NCBI GenBank assembly: GCA_002423895.1
Contig: DIOL01000035.1
Span: 70,497 to 79,331 of the forward strand
Direction: 5' to 3'
DNA length: 8,835 nucleotides
DNA from: Bacteroidales bacterium UBA5515
GTDB taxonomy: Bacteria > Bacteroidota > Bacteroidia > Bacteroidales > P3
Shown here: positions 1 to 6,615 of the stretch, in pieces
Numbering within the stretch: the first letter of the stretch is position 1
Layout of the letters: every line of letters starts with the position of its first letter
The notes under the pieces: model-generated
Database searches by the model: none
What the model saw: only the letters and a program-made list of their open reading frames with translations
What the model was told of the DNA's origin: nothing
Made by a program: the position numbers and the translations under genes

Positions 1-2277
1 AAATTAACAGGAATAGATAAAAAATTAATAGGAGAGTTTATACGTAGAAATCATGCTAGATTAGCTCACGAAATAGCATTGAAGGGATTTATAGGAAAAG
101 AAACAATATTTTTTGGCGATAATAAATTAGAAGAACAAGATAAGCAATTCGTAGGTATCATAGCAAGAAGTCATGGGATGAAAATTCGTGATACTTTTGA
201 TTATTTGAAGGACATTGCTTATAATGCTTGGAAACAACCAGCAGGCTTGAATATTGTTTATCTTATGGTTTTGTTGAGACTTGCAGATTATTTACAGATT
301 GAAAAAACACGGATAGACCCTACTTTGATTAAGTTAAAAACATTTAATAGTCCTCTTTCTTCCAAAGAACACAAAATGCATATGGTAATAAAATCATTGA
401 CATTCAAAAACGATGATCCTGAATTAATATATGTTACTTGTGATCCAAAAGATGCTCAAATGTATGTGAAAATACAAGAACTTATTAGAGATATTCAACA
501 TGAGTTTGATTTATCATGGGCTATTTTAGGAGAAATTTATGGTTTTTTACCAAAAGATAAACCTAAAATAAAATTTAGAAGAATAGATTCGAATCTTGAA
601 CATTCCAGTTTTTTAAATAAAATAAAATACGTTCCACAAAAAATAAATTTTGAGGTAAACAAAGAATTATCCAAATTATTAGTTGCTCCTTTATATGGAG
701 ATAATCCAATATACGGAGTACGTGAATTGGTTCAAAATGCAACAGATGCATGCAAAGAGCGAATAAAAATTGAAAATGATAAAGGTAATAAAAATTATAA
801 TCCTTTAGTAGAAGTTTCAATAGATAAAATTGATGAAGAAAATTATCTTTTTAAGATAAAAGATAATGGGAAAGGGATGACCTTAGATGAAATACTGAAT
901 TATTTTTTATCTGTTGGTTCTTCGTTTAGAAAAACACTTGAATGGAAGAAAGAATTTACAAATGATGGAAAAAGTTTAGTAAATAGAAATGGAAAATTTG
1001 GAATAGGAGTATTAGCTGCATTTTTGTTAGGAGATCAAATATCAGTAAAAACTAAAAGTGTTAAATATAATTCAAAAACGTATGCTTTTGAAACAAATTT
1101 GAATACAGATTTTATAGATATTAATACTATTGAAAATTTTGAAATTGGAACAGAGATAGCAATACAATTTTCTAAAAGTATGTTAGATCAATTAACTAAA
1201 GATAATTATAATAGGATAAAATGGACAGATTGGTATATTGGAAAGAATCCTCTAGTTAAATATACATTATTAGGAGAAATCAAAGAACCGAATGAATTTT
1301 TTAAACCTACAAAACAAAGAAATATAAAGACAAAAAATTATGATGAAGTTCAATGGTTTTATCCAAAAGAAACAATAGGTTTTCGAGATGCCTTTGTCGC
1401 CTGTAATGATATAGTTATTACACTAGAAGGTAATAGTAGTTTTTATTATAATTCAAATGTGATTTTAAGAAAACCTGATATTTCAATATTAGATACACAA
1501 GGGAAATTACCTTTATCATTAAATAGAAATAGATTAGAATCTATGATGTTTCCTTTTGAAGAAGAATTGTATGTAGATGTTTGTCGAGATCTCATAGCAA
1601 GAATATTAACATTGTCTGTTTCTTCAGAAATAATGAAAAAATACTCTCTGTTTCCACTTAATACTAATTTTTTATTTTTAGCAAATGGTTTTTCTTTGGA
1701 TATAGATTATTTTATAAATAAAATAAAAGATAAAACGATATTAAGAATTTTGACAAGCAACAATAAAATACAAAATACGCCAATTATTCTAAATCACTCC
1801 GACAATCTTATTTTATATCCACGATATAATGAACTGAACAATTTGAAGGGACAAAAAGAAAGCATAACTCCAGACACTCAAGCATATATTATTTTATTAA
1901 AAGAACGTTATAATCTATATATTAAAACTAGACGGAGGATACCTCAATATCTAAAAAATAAACACAAAGTACAATGGGAAAATGATAATTTTGTTGTTTA
2001 TTCAATGAATAATTTCCAAAGTCAATTAAGTTTATTCCAAGAAAAAGAGTTTAATAAAATTTTAGATAAGCTTGATCCTAATATTCAATCAGTTCAAGAG
2101 ATACCACTTTCATATTTACAAACAAAAAGTGGTGGTCTTAATCTTAATAAACTTTTGCAAAAATATATTGGGGACAATATAATTATTCCATACGATATAG
2201 AAGAACGCAAAAGACTTTATCCATTAGCATTTGAGGAATTACATAATTACATGTATGACTATATGAAAAATAGTTAA
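1..2277 (+). CDS. HD-domain / Hsp90-like GHKL ATPase fusion protein, 5' end cut by window
   Basis: The frame is open from base 1, so the true start lies to the left; the first possible start inside the window is a TTG at 79, but 26 codons in front of it continue the same domain. Residue numbers here count from that TTG. An HD-like helical domain comes first: a histidine in R-R-N-H-A-R (codon 52-54), H32 in IIARSH, and D70 in LLRLADYLQI. A GHKL ATPase domain follows at about 190-365: N-box RELVQNATDA (E216, N220), IKDNGKGM (D262), NGKFGIG (304-310) and GTEI (357-360). LPLSLNRNRL (477-486) resembles the Hsp90 middle-domain loop LPLN-x-S-R, whose arginine helps ATP hydrolysis. The C-terminal 240 or so residues are unrecognised. 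It is probably a soluble ATP-driven chaperone or sensor; its substrate is unknown. The gene is very AT-rich and converges on mnmE. The domain call is firm; any defence role is inference. Confidence 0.85.
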   Translation, partial: KLTGIDKKLIGEFIRRNHARLAHEIALKGFIGKETIFFGDNKLEEQDKQFVGIIARSHGMKIRDTFDYLKDIAYNAWKQPAGLNIVYLMVLLRLADYLQIEKTRIDPTLIKLKTFNSPLSSKEHKMHMVIKSLTFKNDDPELIYVTCDPKDAQMYVKIQELIRDIQHEFDLSWAILGEIYGFLPKDKPKIKFRRIDSNLEHSSFLNKIKYVPQKINFEVNKELSKLLVAPLYGDNPIYGVRELVQNATDACKERIKIENDKGNKNYNPLVEVSIDKIDEENYLFKIKDNGKGMTLDEILNYFLSVGSSFRKTLEWKKEFTNDGKSLVNRNGKFGIGVLAAFLLGDQISVKTKSVKYNSKTYAFETNLNTDFIDINTIENFEIGTEIAIQFSKSMLDQLTKDNYNRIKWTDWYIGKNPLVKYTLLGEIKEPNEFFKPTKQRNIKTKNYDEVQWFYPKETIGFRDAFVACNDIVITLEGNSSFYYNSNVILRKPDISILDTQGKLPLSLNRNRLESMMFPFEEELYVDVCRDLIARILTLSVSSEIMKKYSLFPLNTNFLFLANGFSLDIDYFINKIKDKTILRILTSNNKIQNTPIILNHSDNLILYPRYNELNNLKGQKESITPDTQAYIILLKERYNLYIKTRRRIPQYLKNKHKVQWENDNFVVYSMNNFQSQLSLFQEKEFNKILDKLDPNIQSVQEIPLSYLQTKSGGLNLNKLLQKYIGDNIIIPYDIEERKRLYPLAFEELHNYMYDYMKNS

Positions 2278-2372
2278 TTAAGTAATTGTTTTATCAAAGT
2301 ATTGTTAGTTATGAATTTGTCCTATTTAATAGAATTAATTGTGTTTGATCCTATCTAATAATAAAATCAAAA
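2278..2372. other. Convergent intergenic gap, no clear terminator
   Basis: This 95-bp AT-rich gap lies between two convergent stop codons. Only weak inverted repeats are visible (TTTGAT at about 2344 with ATCAAA about 18 nt later), with no GC-rich stem or clean T-run on either strand. No gene or repeat is supported here. Confidence 0.4.
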
Positions 2373-2390
2373 CTATTTCCCAATACAGAA
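2373..2390 (-). other. Possible island attachment-type site at mnmE 3' end
   Basis: The last 18 bp of mnmE, read on the gene strand, are TTCTGTATTGGGAAATAG and encode the conserved FCIGK tail. In Salmonella and relatives, SGI1-type islands integrate into this same terminal segment of mnmE (thdF). An AT-rich accessory gene lies directly beyond it here. No integrase and no second copy of the site were seen in the window, so this is only a candidate. Confidence 0.22.
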
Positions 2391-3752
2391 CTTAGAAAAG
2401 ATATTACCAAGGATTTCTTCGGTGCTTACTTCTCCGGTTATTTCTCCTAAATGGTGAAGGCAGGTGCGAATATCACTTGCAATCAGGTCTGATGGAAGAT
2501 TGTTCTTTATGCCTTGTTCTGTGCTGTTAATGCCTTCTAAAAGGAGTTTTAATGCTTCAAAATGTCGCCAGTTGCTAACGAAAATCTTATCGTTTAGCTC
2601 GTTTATATCAAATAGCTCAAACATCTTTTCAACTATTTCGCCAATGTTTTGCTTTGTTTTGGCTGATATTTCAATTGCATTCATCTCTTTCCAGCCTTTC
2701 TCTCTATGCTTTTGAATATCTATCTTGTTGGCAATAATAATAAGATGCTTATCTGTAAAATCAATTCTTTGTTTTAGATCTTCAATCTCTTGTTTTGCTT
2801 CTTTTGGAGTTGATTTGTTTACGTCAACAATAAAAAGAATGATTTTTGATTTCTCAATTGCAGTGAATGTTCTTTCAATTCCTGCTTTCTCAATCTTGTT
2901 TGAACTTTCTCTAATGCCTGCTGTGTCAATGAAACGAAACTCCAAACCTCTTAAATTAAGCTTTTCTTCAATTGTGTCTCTTGTTGTTCCTTCTTCATCG
3001 GAAACAATGGCTCTTTCTTCTTTTAAGAAAACATTCAAAAGGGTAGATTTGCCAGAATTGGGTTTGCCAACAATGGTTACCGGTATTCCATTCTTAAAAC
3101 AAGAACCCATTTGAAAAGAATTAACCAATTCATTTGCTCTTGTTTTAATATCATTAAGCATGTTTGTTAGTGCTGTTCTATCTGCAAATTCAACATCCTG
3201 GTCAGAAAAGTCCAATTCCAATTCCAAAAGTGAAGATATATCAACTAATTTTTGTCTAAGTGAATAAAGTATATCTCCATAACCTCCTCTTAGTTGCTTT
3301 AATGCAAGGGTTTGAGAGGCTTCATTATGTGATTGAATCAAGTCGCAAACGGCTTCTGCTTGAGCTAAATCTAATTTACCATTTAAGAAAGCTCGTTTAG
3401 TAAATTCTCCTCTATTGGCAAGCGATGCTCCATTTTCCAATAATGCAACAATTACTTTTTGAGCAATAAATGAAGAGCCATGAATGGAAAATTCAACAGA
3501 ATCTTCTCCAGTATATGAATGAGGGGAGCGAAATATTGTACAAAGACATTCATCAATAAGCTTTCCATTGTTGATAATTTGTCCAAAGATTGCACAGTGA
3601 GTAGGGGAGTTTTCAATAGTTTTCCCTTTCATCTTGCTTACAAAAACCTTACTTGCAATTTCAAATGCCCTGTTCCCTGAAAGTCTAATAACTGCAATGG
3701 CACTTTCTCCTGAAGGTGTTGCCAATGCACAAATTGTTTCAAACTCTAACAT
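2373..3752 (-). CDS. mnmE: tRNA uridine-5-carboxymethylaminomethyl modification GTPase MnmE (TrmE)
   Basis: MnmE partners with MnmG to install the (carboxymethyl)aminomethyl group at C5 of wobble U34 in certain tRNAs, using a folate one-carbon donor and GTP hydrolysis. The 459 residues match the usual family length. The N-terminal folate-binding dimerisation domain spans about 1-120 (ATPSGESAIAVIRLSG near the start), followed by a helical domain. The inserted Ras-like G domain (about 220-380) carries the P-loop GKPNSGKST (229-237), the K-loop EEGTTRDT (253-260), DTAG (276-279) with E282 at the catalytic glutamate position, NKID (342-345) and SAK (363-365). The protein ends in the hallmark CIGK with C456. 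The stop is TAG and the ATG at 3752 follows a purine-rich stretch. It appears intact and is probably monocistronic, with its own promoter and the uvrB terminator upstream. Confidence 0.98.
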   Translation of the reverse strand: MLEFETICALATPSGESAIAVIRLSGNRAFEIASKVFVSKMKGKTIENSPTHCAIFGQIINNGKLIDECLCTIFRSPHSYTGEDSVEFSIHGSSFIAQKVIVALLENGASLANRGEFTKRAFLNGKLDLAQAEAVCDLIQSHNEASQTLALKQLRGGYGDILYSLRQKLVDISSLLELELDFSDQDVEFADRTALTNMLNDIKTRANELVNSFQMGSCFKNGIPVTIVGKPNSGKSTLLNVFLKEERAIVSDEEGTTRDTIEEKLNLRGLEFRFIDTAGIRESSNKIEKAGIERTFTAIEKSKIILFIVDVNKSTPKEAKQEIEDLKQRIDFTDKHLIIIANKIDIQKHREKGWKEMNAIEISAKTKQNIGEIVEKMFELFDINELNDKIFVSNWRHFEALKLLLEGINSTEQGIKNNLPSDLIASDIRTCLHHLGEITGEVSTEEILGNIFSKFCIGK

Positions 3753-3777
3753 ATACTTCTCTTCTCTAAAATAATTA

Positions 3778-3786
3778 GCAAAGGTA
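3778..3786 (-). promoter_or_regulatory. Bacteroidetes-type -7 promoter box for mnmE
   Basis: Read on the - strand the bases are TACCTTTGC, matching the Bacteroidetes -7 consensus TAnnTTTG. An ATTG about 18 nt further upstream could serve as the -33 element (usual form TTG or TTTG, about 19 nt away). The mnmE ATG lies about 26 nt downstream, giving a short leader that contains the purine-rich AGAGAAGAGAAG just before the start. Confidence 0.6.
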
Positions 3787-3830
3787 TTAATAAAAACTCA
3801 ATTTCAATTTCCTTTTAAGAAAATTTGTTG

Positions 3831-3839
3831 TATATTTGC
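3831..3839 (+). promoter_or_regulatory. Orphan -7-like promoter box on + strand
   Basis: TATATTTGC on the + strand fits the TAnnTTTG consensus, but I see no TTG at the right -33 spacing. Nothing larger than short, unconvincing reading frames follows on this strand before uvrB's antisense. It could be chance in AT-rich DNA, or it could drive a short RNA ending at the hairpin near 3918-3957. Confidence 0.2.
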
Positions 3840-3912
3840 ATTATAAATAACTGTTAATGTTTTTTGCAGATATTTATTATTAACGCATCAATTTTCCATT
3901 AGTTTTTCTTAG

Positions 3913-3957
3913 AAAAAAAAGATGTGCATCGTTTACAGTGAAAGATGCACATCTTTT
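3913..3957 (-). terminator. Intrinsic terminator of uvrB
   Basis: On the - strand, the arm AAAGATGTGCATC is followed after 13 nt by its perfect complement GATGCACATCTTT, giving a 13-14 bp stem. TTT and AAA inside the loop can extend the stem past one bulged C. The second arm runs into eight consecutive Ts (plus-strand A-run 3913-3920), the standard shape of a rho-independent terminator. It lies about 80 nt after the uvrB stop and before mnmE, so it should separate the two transcripts. On the + strand only four Ts follow the stem, so termination there would be weak. Confidence 0.75.
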
Positions 3958-3979
3958 GGTATGAAAGATGCACATCTTT
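3918..3979. repeat. Three-copy 23-bp-period palindromic repeat
   Basis: Copies begin at 3918, 3941 and 3964, an exact 23-bp period. Copies two and three share AAAGATGCACATCTTT; copy one is AAAGATGTGCATCGTT, its central dinucleotide reversed and its end degraded. Each unit is close to a palindrome (arms AAAGATG and CATCTTT around CA or TG), separated by 7-bp spacers that differ between copies. Copies one and two form the uvrB terminator stem. Copy three offers an alternative arm identical to copy two. Confidence 0.85.
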
Positions 3980-3986
3980 CGAGATT

Positions 3987-4021
3987 AAAACAAGGACTTA
4001 GAGAAATAAAACAAGGAGTTA
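3987..4021. repeat. Short direct repeat, 21-bp period
   Basis: AAAACAAGGACTTA (3987-4000) recurs as AAAACAAGGAGTTA (4008-4021), differing by one base at a 21-bp offset. It lies between the palindromic array and the uvrB stop codon. Its function is unknown and it may be a chance duplication. Confidence 0.5.
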
Positions 4022-4034
4022 TTTTTATAAAACC

Positions 4035-6017
4035 TTATTTCTCTTTCCTTATTCTTTCAATTTCGTCTCTATAACGTGCTGCTACCAAAAAATCAAGGTC
4101 TTTTACAGCTTGTTGCATAAGCTTTTCAAGATTACGAATGGCTTTTTGACGGTCTTTATCTGTTCTATAGATTGTCGGTGTCTCACTTATCTTAGGCATA
4201 ATTGTTTCAACATCTTCATATGTTGTGCTGCTAAGAAGGGTGGATATGTTTTTGACAATTTGTTGAGGAGTTATATTATTTTCAGTATTGTATTTGATTT
4301 GTTTTGCCCTGTTTTTGAGGTTTTCATTCATTGCTCTTTGCATTGAACCTGTTATTTTGTCTCCATAAAGAATAGCTTTGGAATTGGCATTACGAGCAGC
4401 TCTACCTATGGTTTGAATTAAAGCTTTATCACTTCTTAGAAAACCTTCTTTGTCAGCGTCCAGAATGGCAACAAGAGAAACTTCTGGAATATCCAAACCC
4501 TCTCGCAAAAGATTAACACCAATCAAAACATCAAAAACTCCCAATCGTAAGTCCTTAATAATTTCAACTCTTTCAAGGGTTTCAACATCGGAGTGTATGT
4601 ATTTGTTTCTTATTCCCAAATTAGTTAGATATCTACTTAGTTCTTCAGCCATTCTCTTTGTTAGTGTTGTAACCAAAACCCTTTCTTTTCTTTCCACCAC
4701 AAGACTAATTTCTTCCAATAAATCATCCACCTGATTTTTTGCTGGGCGAACTTCAATCACTGGATCTAAAAGACCAGTAGGACGAATAATCTGTTCAACA
4801 ATAACGCCATCTGATTTTTCTATTTCAAAAGGAGAAGGAGTAGCACTTATGTAAATGGTTTGATGCTGCATCATTTCAAACTCTTCAAACCTTAAAGGTC
4901 TATTATCTAAGGCTGAAGGCAAGCGAAAACCATACTCCACAAGACTTTCTTTTCTTGAACGGTCACCTCCATACATTGCTCTAACCTGAGGAATGGTTAC
5001 ATGGCTTTCATCAATAACCATAAGGTAATCCTTAGGGAAATAATCAATTAAACAGAAAGGTCGTTCACCTTCTTTCCTTCTGTCAAAATAGCGAGAATAG
5101 TTTTCAATTCCTGAACAGTAGCCAAGTTCTCTAAGCATTTCCAAATCATAATTAACTCTATCCTCAATCCTTTTTGCTTCCAAGCCACGTCCAACTTCAT
5201 TAAAATAATCTCTTCTTTCAAACATATCCCTTTGAATTTCCAGATTGGCAGTAGTAAGAGATGTTTTATTGGTTATAAAGTTACCAGCAGGATAAATAAT
5301 CAATTCTTCCTTTTGCTCAATTCTTCTTCCGTCCAAAGGGTTGAAACTTTCCAAAGATTCAATTTCATCATCCCAAAAGTAAATTCTGTAAGCATAATCC
5401 AAATAAGCAGGAAAAATATCAACAACATCTCCTTTAACTCTAAATCTTCCACGTGTAAATTCTAATTCATTTCTAACGTAAAGACTTTCTGAAAAACGCA
5501 TTAGAAGGTCATTGCGATTAATTTTTTCGCCTTTTTGAAGTATTATAGTGCCATTTTCAAACTCTTGAGGATTACCAATACCATAAATACACGAAACAGA
5601 ACTTACCACAATAACATCTTTTCTTCCTGAAAGTAGGGCAGATGCAGCACTTAAACGAAGCTTTTCCAAATCATCATTAATTTGAAGGTCTTTTTCAATA
5701 TAAGTATTGGTGTGTGCAATATAGGCTTCGGGTTGATAGTAATCGTAGTAGGAAACAAAATACTCAACAGCGTTATTTGGGAAGAACTGTTTGAATTCGG
5801 AATAAAGCTGAGCAGCAAGAGTCTTATTATGACTTATGATTAAGGTTGGTTTTTGAATTTCTTTAATAACATTAGCCACAGTAAAAGTTTTTCCAGAGCC
5901 TGTAACTCCCTGCAAAACCTGATAATTCACTCCTTGATTAATCCCTTCCACAAGTTGAGCAATTGCTTCTGGTTGGTCTCCTGTAGGTTTAAAACTTGAA
6001 ACTAATTCAAAATCCAT
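4035..6017 (-). CDS. uvrB: Excinuclease ABC subunit B (UvrB)
   Basis: UvrB is the damage-verifying helicase of nucleotide excision repair. It is loaded on DNA by UvrA and recruits the nuclease UvrC. The 660 residues cover the full family architecture. Walker A is GVTGSGKT (37-44). The damage-probing beta-hairpin begins at YYDYYQPEAYI (90-100). Walker B/DESH is at 336-339 and motif III SATP at 391-394. Motif V is GVNLLREGLDIP (500-511) and motif VI QTIGRAARN (535-543). A C-terminal UVR helix pair for UvrC contact spans about 624-657, with the pattern LDFLVAARYRDEIE. Nothing is missing or odd. The ATG at 6017 gives the standard start, with only a weak AGAGAG ahead of it. It has its own -7-like box upstream and a strong terminator downstream, though read-through from the DUF1697 gene 43 nt upstream is possible. 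Confidence 0.99.
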   Translation of the reverse strand: MDFELVSSFKPTGDQPEAIAQLVEGINQGVNYQVLQGVTGSGKTFTVANVIKEIQKPTLIISHNKTLAAQLYSEFKQFFPNNAVEYFVSYYDYYQPEAYIAHTNTYIEKDLQINDDLEKLRLSAASALLSGRKDVIVVSSVSCIYGIGNPQEFENGTIILQKGEKINRNDLLMRFSESLYVRNELEFTRGRFRVKGDVVDIFPAYLDYAYRIYFWDDEIESLESFNPLDGRRIEQKEELIIYPAGNFITNKTSLTTANLEIQRDMFERRDYFNEVGRGLEAKRIEDRVNYDLEMLRELGYCSGIENYSRYFDRRKEGERPFCLIDYFPKDYLMVIDESHVTIPQVRAMYGGDRSRKESLVEYGFRLPSALDNRPLRFEEFEMMQHQTIYISATPSPFEIEKSDGVIVEQIIRPTGLLDPVIEVRPAKNQVDDLLEEISLVVERKERVLVTTLTKRMAEELSRYLTNLGIRNKYIHSDVETLERVEIIKDLRLGVFDVLIGVNLLREGLDIPEVSLVAILDADKEGFLRSDKALIQTIGRAARNANSKAILYGDKITGSMQRAMNENLKNRAKQIKYNTENNITPQQIVKNISTLLSSTTYEDVETIMPKISETPTIYRTDKDRQKAIRNLEKLMQQAVKDLDFLVAARYRDEIERIRKEK

Positions 6018-6045
6018 TCTCTCTATTATTTTCTATTATTGAAAT

Positions 6046-6054
6046 GCAAAAATA
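6046..6054 (-). promoter_or_regulatory. Bacteroidetes-type -7 promoter box for uvrB
   Basis: The - strand reads TATTTTTGC, which fits TAnnTTTG, in the 43-nt gap between the DUF1697 stop and the uvrB ATG. No clear -33 TTG is visible at the expected distance, which would fall inside the 3' end of the upstream gene. It could allow uvrB to be expressed separately from the thiamine genes. Confidence 0.4.
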
Positions 6055-6060
6055 ATGAAA

Positions 6061-6615
6061 TTAATGAGAGGTTATTTGTTTTGACATTTCAAATAGTTCT
6101 AAGCAAGTCTTCCAATTTCTTGTTGTGGCTTGAGTTTTTAGCAGTTTTTCAAAGAAATTATTATGAATTTTTGTATTTCCATATCCCTTTGGCAAATAAA
6201 GATAAATTGCCTTGTTGATAATTTTGTATTCATCTTCTGATTCTTTTTTGGAATCAATCTCTTTAAAGTTTATTTCCTTTGCTTCATTGCTTAAGAAAGT
6301 AATATGGATAAATTCTTTGTTGTAATTAATTGAGTTTGCAAAAGGATTATTAGTTATTACTTCAGTTAATTCATTAGAATTAAGAACCAAAACTGGAACA
6401 TCAAATCCATACTTATCCATAATCATAGATGAAATTTCTTTCTCCAGTTTTGTTTTATCTTCTTCCTTTGAGCAAAATAGAATATTGCCACTCTGTATAT
6501 AAGTATTTATATTGCTATATCCCAAAGAGCTAAAGTTCTCTCGCAAAGAATCCATCTTAATTTTTTTATGCCCTCCAATATTTATTCCTCTTAAAAGAGA
6601 TATGTAGGTTGTCAT
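6061..6615 (-). CDS. DUF1697 family protein
   Basis: This 184-residue protein is full length for the DUF1697 family, whose biochemical function is not established. The family signatures are clear: LLRGINIGG (7-15), YIQSGNILF (39-47), LPKGYGNTKI (141-150) and TTRNWKT (164-170) near the C-terminus. There is no signal peptide or membrane segment, so it should be cytoplasmic. Its ATG shares the ATGA of the upstream thiF-like stop (4-nt overlap), which implies translational coupling and shared transcription. DUF1697 genes occur in many unrelated contexts, so placement here does not by itself link it to thiamine. The family call is confident; the function is unknown. Confidence 0.92.
   Translation of the reverse strand: MTTYISLLRGINIGGHKKIKMDSLRENFSSLGYSNINTYIQSGNILFCSKEEDKTKLEKEISSMIMDKYGFDVPVLVLNSNELTEVITNNPFANSINYNKEFIHITFLSNEAKEINFKEIDSKKESEDEYKIINKAIYLYLPKGYGNTKIHNNFFEKLLKTQATTRNWKTCLELFEMSKQITSH

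Noticed and set aside
575..820. 81-residue open frame on the - strand inside the HD-Hsp90 gene
   Set aside because: Lies antisense to a well-supported coding sequence with clear domain motifs; its composition looks like random hydrophobic antisense translation.
2344..2374. TTTGAT/ATCAAA inverted repeat as a bidirectional terminator for the convergent genes
   Set aside because: Only 6 A/T-rich pairs across an 18-nt loop with no following T-run; too weak to call.
2464..3114. Two + strand open frames opposite mnmE
   Set aside because: Fully antisense to conserved MnmE G-domain motifs; the translations are Ser/Phe-rich shadows with no recognisable family.
3857..3883. 8-residue + strand mini-ORF (MFFADIYY) after the orphan promoter box
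   Set aside because: Far too short to distinguish from chance; no regulated downstream gene to make it a leader peptide.
3903..3917. TTTTTCT-T-AGAAAAA inverted repeat
   Set aside because: Pure A/T-rich arms with a one-base loop cannot form a stable RNA hairpin; it is mostly the T-run of the uvrB terminator read twice.
3918..3979. Regularly spaced repeats considered as a mini CRISPR array
   Set aside because: Spacers are only 7 bp, the repeats are palindromic 16-mers and no cas gene is present; this is a terminator or palindromic repeat, not CRISPR.
3922..4074. 50-codon + strand ORF starting in the palindromic array
   Set aside because: Made of the repeat array and the antisense of the uvrB 3' end; no ribosome-binding site or family likeness, and it runs through the terminator hairpin. 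Low odds of being a gene.
4110..5465. Three + strand open frames opposite uvrB
   Set aside because: Antisense to highly conserved UvrB motifs, with no domain or start-site support.
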